From NCBI GenBank assembly GCA_964433065.1, contig CAYSPZ010000058.1, forward strand, positions 1-10,699: 10,699 bases of DNA, read 5' to 3'. This DNA is from RGIG3009 sp964433065. Lineage in GTDB: Bacteria > Bacillota > Clostridia > Oscillospirales > Acutalibacteraceae. The notes below the pieces were generated by a model, which made no database searches, was not told the DNA's origin, and was given only the letters and a program-made list of their open reading frames with translations. The position numbers and the translations under genes are program-made. Below are positions 6,546 to 10,699 of this stretch, piece by piece (within the stretch, counting starts at the first letter, position 1; the number at the start of each line of letters is the position of its first letter).

Positions 6546-7433
6546 TTAAGGCCCCCTTGTGTAAAGGGGGCTGTCAAAACCATCGGTTTTGACTGGGGGA
6601 TTGTGAGGTGAAAACCTCTCCCGATATTCCGCCGGTGTGATCCCGTACAAATGCCGAAACGCGGCGGAAAAGTGACTGTCGTTGCAGTACCCGACCGCAC
6701 GACCGATCTCCCCGATCGGTTTGTCGGTACTTTGTAACAACCCGCACGCTTTGGTCAACCGCACCCGTACCAGATATTCGTGCGGTGTGTACCCCGTCCG
6801 TGCGCGTACCACCCGAATCAACTGATTCTGCGACAGATAAAACCGTTCGCTCAACCGATGCAGATCCGGCCGTTCGGTGTAATGTTCGGTGATATACCGC
6901 AATACGCGGTCGGCGACCGATTCCTGTTCACTCGTATGGAACACCGCTTTACACACCACTTCGCGCATCACCCGTTCCAACAACTCGCCGCGTTCGGTCT
7001 CGGCGGACGATTCATTGAGCAACCCGTTAAATGCCGTCATAAGCGGCGGCAGATCGCGCACCAACCCGTGCCCGTCTTCCCACAACGTTTGCACCGTCGA
7101 AAGCGCACGGTCCCCCGCCAGATTTAACCAATAAAATTCCCATACCCCGACTTTTTGGTCGGTATAATACCGCATCGGTGTGTGCGGCGGCACCGCCACC
7201 ACACTGTCGGGACCGAGCGCGTAGGTCTTGCCACCCGCTTCGATATGTCCCATTCCGTCCACCGTGTACAGGAGAAACGCGTCGTCGACCTCGTCCTGAT
7301 ACGCTTGTCCGTACTGCTCGTTACAGCGATGCCATCCCGCCATCGTGCAACAAGGCAGATACCGCAGCGCAGGGACGGTCGGCACGTAGTTTACGATCTT
7401 CGCGCGACCGCGCGGATAATCTTCGTAGATCAT
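6546..7433 (-). CDS. AraC family transcriptional regulator
   Basis: This 295-residue regulator has an N-terminal cupin-like ligand domain (residues about 15-105, with GGKTYALGPDSVVAVPPHTP) and a C-terminal AraC double helix-turn-helix (about 174-274, LHRLSERFYLSQNQLIRVVR and AVGYCNDSHFSAAFRHLYGITPAEYR). The ATG at 7433 has GGGTGA five bases upstream. It is divergent from the URO-D gene at 7605 and shares a 171-base control region with it, the classic layout for a regulator and its target. Natural AraC proteins end soon after the PAEYR motif; here residues 278-295 are encoded by dispersed repeat copy C, which also supplies sequence up to the stop. The DNA-binding domain is intact, so function is probably kept. 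The effector is unknown but may be the substrate or product of the neighbouring methyltransferases. Confidence 0.9.
   Translation of the reverse strand: MIYEDYPRGRAKIVNYVPTVPALRYLPCCTMAGWHRCNEQYGQAYQDEVDDAFLLYTVDGMGHIEAGGKTYALGPDSVVAVPPHTPMRYYTDQKVGVWEFYWLNLAGDRALSTVQTLWEDGHGLVRDLPPLMTAFNGLLNESSAETERGELLERVMREVVCKAVFHTSEQESVADRVLRYITEHYTERPDLHRLSERFYLSQNQLIRVVRARTGYTPHEYLVRVRLTKACGLLQSTDKPIGEIGRAVGYCNDSHFSAAFRHLYGITPAEYRERFSPHNPPVKTDGFDSPLYTRGP
6549..6603 (+). repeat. Modular two-hairpin repeat, copy C, overlapping the end of the AraC gene
   Basis: First hairpin 6551-6558/6564-6571 with GTGTA loop. The second hairpin, 6573-6581/6585-6593 (GTCAAAACC-ATC-GGTTTTGAC), is a third version of the middle module. 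The tail is GGGGGATTG. On the minus strand it encodes the last 18 residues of the AraC protein, and it abuts unit 2 of the neighbouring palindrome pair. Confidence 0.8.
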
Positions 7434-7443
7434 GGTATCACCC

Positions 7444-7590
7444 TATTCAAAAATCACCATTCGGTGTTCGGTTTTCGCCATTCACCTTCAAAACGGTTGG
7501 CAGGCGATAAAAACTCTGCTATAAAGGATATGTACTCAAGTTCAGTATACTGTACGTCCGATGACAATTCAAGAGAATATTCAAAAATCA
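7444..7590. promoter_or_regulatory. Divergent control region bounded by 13-bp direct repeats
   Basis: TATTCAAAAATCA occurs at 7444-7456 and again at 7578-7590. One copy lies beside the AraC ribosome site and the other just before the URO-D ribosome site. Between them are CACC-ATTC-GGTG (7455-7466) and the 10-bp palindrome CAGTATACTG (7543-7552). Direct repeats are the usual form of AraC-family sites, so these are candidate operators; binding is inferred. Confidence 0.4.
7497..7525 (+). promoter_or_regulatory. Promoter of the divergent URO-D gene
   Basis: TTGGCA (7497-7502), a 17-base spacer and TATAAA (7520-7525): a good sigma-A-type match. Transcription would start near 7532, leaving a leader of about 70 bases that carries the CAGTATACTG palindrome and one copy of the 13-bp repeat. 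Confidence 0.7.
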
Positions 7591-7604
7591 AAGGAGAGAT
7601 CACC

Positions 7605-8735
7605 ATGACCCTCACCTCCCGCGAACGCGTCCTACGCATTTTCCAAAATAAGGAGATCGACCGTCCCGCCCTCAAACTGTGGGGTGCGGGGACGAGAACC
7701 ACCGGTCTTTCCCATCCCGCATACGAGCCGGTGGCGAGGTTAGCGGCAGAAACGTCCGATCTGTTCGGCGGAACGCGGTTCAACTTTGACGTCCACGCGG
7801 GGCAATACCTCGACCGCTACGTGGAACGCTACACCACCGAAACGGGCAGTCCCGACTGGAAACACCGCCACACCATCTTCCACACCCCCAAAGGTGACCT
7901 ACATTCGGTGCGACAGATCTCCACCAAAGGCGAACCCGATTTCATCGTGGAACATATGGTCAAAGAACCCGAAGACATCGACAAACTGTTGTCGATGGAC
8001 TATGCGCCGTTTACGTTCTCCCGCGACCAATACGATGACGTACTCGCGCGAATGGGCGATCGCGGTGTGGTGATGCTGGATATGCCCAACGCGGGATTAG
8101 CGGTTCACGAACTGCTCGGTTCCGAAAACCTCGCCTATTTCAGCATCGACGAACGCGAAAAACTGCAACATCTTCTCAAAACGTATGCCGACCGCATTTT
8201 AGACCACACCAAAGCCATTTTGGCACTCGGTATCGAGAACCCCATCTTCTGTTGGGTAGGACCCGAACTCTTTTTACCGCCGCTGATGGGTGTTCAGGAT
8301 TTTGAAGATTTCGTCCACGACATCGACAAACCCATCTGTGACGCCATTCACAACGCGGGCGGATACGTGTGGGTACACTCGCACGGCAAGGTCTTAAACT
8401 TCATCGACCGATTCATCGATATGGGTGTGGACGTGTTAAACCCGTTGGAACCCCCGAAAAACGGCGACATCGATATGCACGACATCGTCGCCCGTTACGG
8501 TAACCGCATCGGATGGGAAGGCAACGTCGAGATGCAGGAACTGTTGCAAAGCGACAAGGAACATCTCCGTAAGCGTATCGACGATTGCGTCGACGCGGGA
8601 AGTAAAAGCGGGCGGTTCATCCTCTGTCCCTCTTCGGGGTATACGGAATATCCCCGCCCCACCGAACAGTATATCGATAACCTCACCTTCTACCTGCAAT
8701 ACGGACTGGAAGCGGTCGAACGCTGCCGCAAATGA
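7605..8735 (+). CDS. URO-D-family protein (methyltransferase-like) with HSHG metal motif
   Basis: This 376-residue URO-D-fold protein starts MTLTSRERVLRIFQNKEIDRP, the typical opening of this family. Where MtaA-type enzymes have HxCG it has HSHG (His258, His260 in VWVHSHGKVL), followed by MGVDVLNPLEPP. A CPSSGYTEYPRP segment near residue 341 occupies the place of the distal ligand. It is probably a corrinoid-linked methyltransferase of unknown substrate rather than a heme-pathway decarboxylase, because key cluster partners lie about 1.4 kb away; this is inference. AAGGAGAG seven bases before the ATG at 7605 fixes the start. The frame stays open back to 7155, but that stretch is antisense to the AraC gene and has no family similarity. 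A promoter at 7497-7525 and a terminator at 8759 make it a single-gene unit, probably controlled by the divergent AraC protein. Confidence 0.85.
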   Translation: MTLTSRERVLRIFQNKEIDRPALKLWGAGTRTTGLSHPAYEPVARLAAETSDLFGGTRFNFDVHAGQYLDRYVERYTTETGSPDWKHRHTIFHTPKGDLHSVRQISTKGEPDFIVEHMVKEPEDIDKLLSMDYAPFTFSRDQYDDVLARMGDRGVVMLDMPNAGLAVHELLGSENLAYFSIDEREKLQHLLKTYADRILDHTKAILALGIENPIFCWVGPELFLPPLMGVQDFEDFVHDIDKPICDAIHNAGGYVWVHSHGKVLNFIDRFIDMGVDVLNPLEPPKNGDIDMHDIVARYGNRIGWEGNVEMQELLQSDKEHLRKRIDDCVDAGSKSGRFILCPSSGYTEYPRPTEQYIDNLTFYLQYGLEAVERCRK

Positions 8736-8758
8736 AATGCACTTCGTGCGTAAACAAC

Positions 8759-8788
8759 GTGCCGCATCCTTTCGGATGCGGCACATTT
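8759..8788 (+). terminator. Terminator of the URO-D gene
   Basis: Perfect 11-bp stem 8759-8769/8774-8784 with TTTC loop, then ATTTCAT. The T-run is short. TAAACAA, GTGCCGC and GCGGCACATTT are shared with the terminator after the GH43 gene, while the inner stem differs with both sides changed. It may also stop the convergent nucleoside hydrolase transcript. Confidence 0.8.
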
Positions 8789-8864
8789 CATGCGTCAGCA
8801 TTTCATTTACAACGTAAATTTCATTTGCCGTCAGGCAAATTTCATTGTTTGCCGTTAGGCAAAC
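8786..8864. repeat. Array of short hairpins separated by TTC
   Basis: Four consecutive perfect inverted repeats: 8790-8793/8798-8801, 8805-8810/8814-8819, 8823-8829/8834-8840 and 8847-8853/8858-8864. Loops are GTCA, AAC, GTCA and GTTA. They are separated by TTC or TTCATT. The last one covers the final codons and stop of the nucleoside hydrolase gene. A similar small stem, GCAC-TTC-GTGC (8739-8749), lies on the other side of the terminator. Confidence 0.7.
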
Positions 8865-9739
8865 TCTTTTCCCACAACTCCGTTATAATGCTCAAAAAAC
8901 CGTTCGCGGTCGATCGCATACGCAACCAGCGCGTTGCCGTCTTCCTTTTCGATAAAATACGACCGTCCTTTTTCCCCGCTGTAATCCACGTGAACGGTAC
9001 CGCGTTTGTACTCACAGATATCGCGGTCAAACAACAATGCCGCCGCCAGCGGGTCGTGGTAATGCATATTGTCGGTGCGTTCGAGGAATTTCTCCGCGTG
9101 TACCGCCACCGCTTTCATCACACCCGTGTGCGGTTTTTTCAAAAACTCGGTACAACTGGTCAGCGTTTTGAGGGTCACGTCCAGCCCCGCCACGATCAGC
9201 GGTACACCTGAATCGAACACGACCTTCGCGGCAATGGGATCGCATACCACGTTCCATTCGGTCGCAATGTACGCCACCGCTTCGGCAAAGAAACTCCCCG
9301 CCATCACCGCGACCTGCTTTACAAGCGGAACCACGTGCGGGTACGCGGCAAACAACGCACCCACGTTGGTGAGCGGACCGACCGCCGCGATGGTGATCTC
9401 GTGCGGGTTCTCTTCAACGGTCTTCTTCATAAACTCGATTGCACCGTTTTTCGGAAACTCGGTGCGGTGCGGTAACTGCTCGGTCACCGCGTACTGATGC
9501 ACAAACCCCTGCAACTGTCTGCCGATGATCGGTTGCCCCAAACCGGGATAGATGGGGATGTCCCGCCCCGCCGCCTGACAAAGGGTGTCGGCGAGTTCGG
9601 CGCGCTTTTGCGGTTCACTGCTACCGGTGGTGATCCCCAGTATCTCACAGCGCGGTTGTTTCAGCAGATATCCCAGACACAACGCGTCGTCAATGTCACT
9701 GCCGATATCGGTATCCAAAATCAGTTTTATCTTTTCCAT
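8855..9739 (-). CDS. Inosine-uridine preferring nucleoside hydrolase family protein
   Basis: This 294-residue protein belongs to the calcium-dependent N-ribohydrolase family, which cleaves nucleosides to ribose and a base. The N-terminal metal motif is DTDIGSDIDDAL (Asp9, Asp11, Asp15, Asp17, Asp18), the variant form with extra residues before the DDA. GPLTN (Thr124), EWNVVCDP (Glu161, Asn163) and HYHDPLAA (His228, Asp229) match the metal- and ribose-binding positions of the family. No signal peptide is seen, so it is cytoplasmic and probably serves salvage. The start at 9739 is chosen because the conserved domain begins there and AAAGGTGA is 4 bases upstream; an extension of 29 codons to 9826 would translate repeat copy D and is rejected. 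It has its own promoter and is convergent with the URO-D gene, so a link to the methyl-transfer genes is not shown. Base preference is unknown. Confidence 0.9.
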   Translation of the reverse strand: MEKIKLILDTDIGSDIDDALCLGYLLKQPRCEILGITTGSSEPQKRAELADTLCQAAGRDIPIYPGLGQPIIGRQLQGFVHQYAVTEQLPHRTEFPKNGAIEFMKKTVEENPHEITIAAVGPLTNVGALFAAYPHVVPLVKQVAVMAGSFFAEAVAYIATEWNVVCDPIAAKVVFDSGVPLIVAGLDVTLKTLTSCTEFLKKPHTGVMKAVAVHAEKFLERTDNMHYHDPLAAALLFDRDICEYKRGTVHVDYSGEKGRSYFIEKEDGNALVAYAIDRERFFEHYNGVVGKEFA

Positions 9740-9756
9740 ACGATCACCTTTCTTAA

Positions 9757-9816
9757 GCCTCCCCTGTGTAAGGGGAGGTGGATTTTTGCGAAGCAAAAAG
9801 ACGGAGGGGTTGCCAC
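9757..9816 (+). repeat. Modular two-hairpin repeat, copy D, in the nucleoside hydrolase leader
   Basis: First hairpin 9758-9765/9771-9778 with GTGTA loop. The second hairpin is 9783-9789/9793-9799 (TTTTTGC-GAA-GCAAAAA), the same module as copy A. The tail GGAGGGGTTGCCAC follows. It fills nearly all of the predicted 5' leader between the promoter at 9825-9854 and the ribosome site at 9744-9751. Confidence 0.85.
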
Positions 9817-9824
9817 TACATCTC

Positions 9825-9854
9825 ATTCTACCACACCCCGTTTCCTCTTGTAAA
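9825..9854 (-). promoter_or_regulatory. Candidate promoter of the nucleoside hydrolase gene
   Basis: On the minus strand TTTACA (9849-9854) and TAGAAT (9825-9830) are 18 bases apart, with TGG just before the -10 (extended type). The context GGGTGTGGTA-N-AAT is shared with the corrinoid-operon promoter. The predicted start near 9818 places the whole of repeat copy D in the transcript. Confidence 0.55.
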
Positions 9855-9885
9855 CCGACTTTTTATAACAAAATACGTACATTTC

Positions 9886-9920
9886 TTGACAAACGGGTGT
9901 ATAATCGTTTCTTGAGGTGG
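9886..9920 (+). promoter_or_regulatory. Promoter-like elements and ribosome site of the TIGR02206 gene
   Basis: TATAAT (9900-9905) is a perfect -10, but the perfect TTGACA (9886-9891) is only 8 bases upstream, too close to act as its -35. The true -35 may be a weak sequence near 9876. GAGGTGG (9914-9920) is the ribosome site. A start of transcription near 9912 would leave almost no leader, so the exact promoter is uncertain. Confidence 0.4.
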
Positions 9921-9925
9921 TTATG

Positions 9926-10645
9926 ATGTTTTTCAAAACAAAAGGCAATATCCCCGACGGGTTGGGATTTGAAGCGTTTGACCTCACCCATATTCTCTGG
10001 CTGTTAGCGGGTGTCCTGCTCTGCGTGACCGCCTGCCTGTTCTATAAACGGCTGGACGACAAGAAACGCAAAACGATGCTGACGATACTCGGCTGCTACA
10101 TCTTTTTTCAGGAAATGCTCAAAAACGTCGTGGTCGCGGCGGTCGACGAATTTACTCCCGGCTACCTCCCATTCCACCTTTGCGGCATCAACATTCTGCT
10201 CATCGCGTTCGACGTGGTCAAACAAACGCGGGCGGTGCGCAATTTCCTCTACTATTTTTCCATCCCCGGCGCGTTGATGGCACTGCTCTTTCCCAACTGG
10301 ACGTCCCAACCCTTTTGGAACTTTTTCCACCTGCACAGTTTCACCATTCACATTCTGCTGGTGATGTATCCCCTGTTGTTGGTCACCACAGGTCAGGTCG
10401 ATACCGATCTCAAATCGGCATTCAAAAGTATTCTGTTGCTGGTAGGTCTGGCGATCCCCGTGTACGGACTCAATTTGCTTTGGGACACCAACTTTATGTT
10501 CTTGATGGAACCCGATAAAGGCAACCCCCTCGAACTGTTCGAAAAACTGTTAGGTTCCCACCTGTGGGGATTCCCCATCCTCCTCCCCGTCGTGGTACTG
10601 GTCATGTATCTCCCTCTGCTGATATCCAAAAAACTGAAAAAATAA
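9926..10645 (+). CDS. TIGR02206 (YwaF-like) family integral membrane protein
   Basis: This 239-residue protein has about six or seven hydrophobic helices (near residues 20-40, 52-71, 83-99, 107-123, 139-157, 167-186 and 213-233) and a short Lys-rich C-terminus, so it lies in the cytoplasmic membrane. Family marks include LPFHLCGI (His84, Cys86), FFHLHSFTIH (His135, His137, His142) and NFMFL with KGNPLE near residues 189-202. The family is distantly related to eukaryotic TMEM164, for which a Cys/His acyltransferase activity has been proposed; the FHLC Cys and the later His could be equivalent, but that is inference, and bacterial members lack a settled function. GAGGTGG is 5 bases before the ATG at 9926; an ATG one codon earlier and a GTG at 9917 are possible but too close to the ribosome site. 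It appears to be a single-gene unit. Confidence 0.85.
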   Translation: MFFKTKGNIPDGLGFEAFDLTHILWLLAGVLLCVTACLFYKRLDDKKRKTMLTILGCYIFFQEMLKNVVVAAVDEFTPGYLPFHLCGINILLIAFDVVKQTRAVRNFLYYFSIPGALMALLFPNWTSQPFWNFFHLHSFTIHILLVMYPLLLVTTGQVDTDLKSAFKSILLLVGLAIPVYGLNLLWDTNFMFLMEPDKGNPLELFEKLLGSHLWGFPILLPVVVLVMYLPLLISKKLKK

Positions 10646-10651
10646 ATCATA

Positions 10652-10699
10652 ACCACCGGCCGTGCCGGTGGTATGCACTGCCCCCTTAGGGCATAATGC
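10652..10699. repeat. Palindromes after the TIGR02206 gene, cut by the window end
   Basis: Perfect 9-bp stem 10652-10660/10664-10672 (ACCACCGGC/GCCGGTGGT) with a 3-base loop, then a 5-bp stem 10679-10683/10689-10693. There is no T-run after the first stem, so it is a doubtful terminator. The pair may be the start of another dispersed element that continues outside the window. Confidence 0.45.

Noticed and set aside
5995..6549. Plus-strand open frame of 184 codons and overlapping frames in the region between the AraC gene and the fusion
   Set aside because: Low-complexity Phe/Ser/Arg-rich translation that spans the tandem palindromes and part of the fusion gene on the other strand; no ribosome site or family similarity.
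7155..7604. N-terminal extension of the URO-D protein by 150 codons
   Set aside because: Antisense to the AraC gene and across the promoter; the family start and AAGGAGAG point to 7605.
2565..8735. Heme biosynthesis role (HemE) for the URO-D-family genes
   Set aside because: They carry metal-type methyltransferase motifs and sit with a corrinoid protein and reactivator; no other heme genes are present.
9740..9826. N-terminal extension of the nucleoside hydrolase by 29 codons
   Set aside because: It translates repeat copy D; the conserved domain and ribosome site support the start at 9739.

Overview
The window looks like an anaerobic Gram-positive (Clostridia-type) genome, probably a gut Oscillospirales-like or related lineage. 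This rests on purine-rich Shine-Dalgarno sites (AGGAGG, AAGGAGAG), a corrinoid methyl-transfer gene set, a YwaF/TIGR02206 membrane protein, and many short palindromic repeats of a kind I associate with clostridial genomes. The taxonomy is inferred; no rRNA or other marker gene is present.

Layout. (1) 1-58: a modular palindromic repeat. (2) 105-992 (+): a cytoplasmic GH43 glycosidase ending at a perfect 12-bp terminator stem. (3) 1042-1184: two more repeat copies in inverted orientation. (4) 1193-6210 (-): a tightly coupled four-gene operon. In transcription order it reads an AraC-type regulator fused in frame to a corrinoid protein, a URO-D-like methyltransferase, an MtaA-type URO-D methyltransferase, and a [2Fe-2S]/ASKHA corrinoid reactivation protein. 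Gene junctions are 2 nt apart or overlap. (5) 6211-6545: no credible gene; a promoter, an operator-like palindrome and a duplicated set of palindromes. (6) 6546-7433 (-): a second AraC regulator, whose last 18 residues come from a repeat copy. (7) 7434-7604: a divergent control region. (8) 7605-8735 (+): a third URO-D-family protein with a changed metal motif. (9) 8739-8864: a terminator and an array of small hairpins. (10) 8855-9739 (-): a nucleoside hydrolase with a repeat copy in its leader. (11) 9926-10645 (+): a TIGR02206 membrane protein, followed by palindromes at the window edge.

How the genes work together. The core is a corrinoid-dependent methyl-transfer (demethylase) module. One URO-D protein would move a methyl group from an unknown donor to the corrinoid protein, the MtaA-type protein would pass it to an acceptor, and the ASKHA ferredoxin protein would re-reduce inactivated cob(II)alamin. 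No MttB- or MtaB-type first methyltransferase and no pterin-binding (MetH-like) methyltransferase is visible, so the URO-D paralogs probably fill those roles. The donor is unknown. The GH43 and nucleoside hydrolase neighbours make a glycoside-linked substrate conceivable, but that is speculation.

The most unusual feature is the single open frame that joins a complete AraC/cupin regulator to a complete corrinoid protein. An internal ATG with a plausible ribosome site at the junction suggests either a sensor-regulator or two products from one gene. The second notable layer is non-coding: five copies of a two-hairpin element whose second hairpin varies while the frame is conserved, a tandem palindrome duplication, and a hairpin array.
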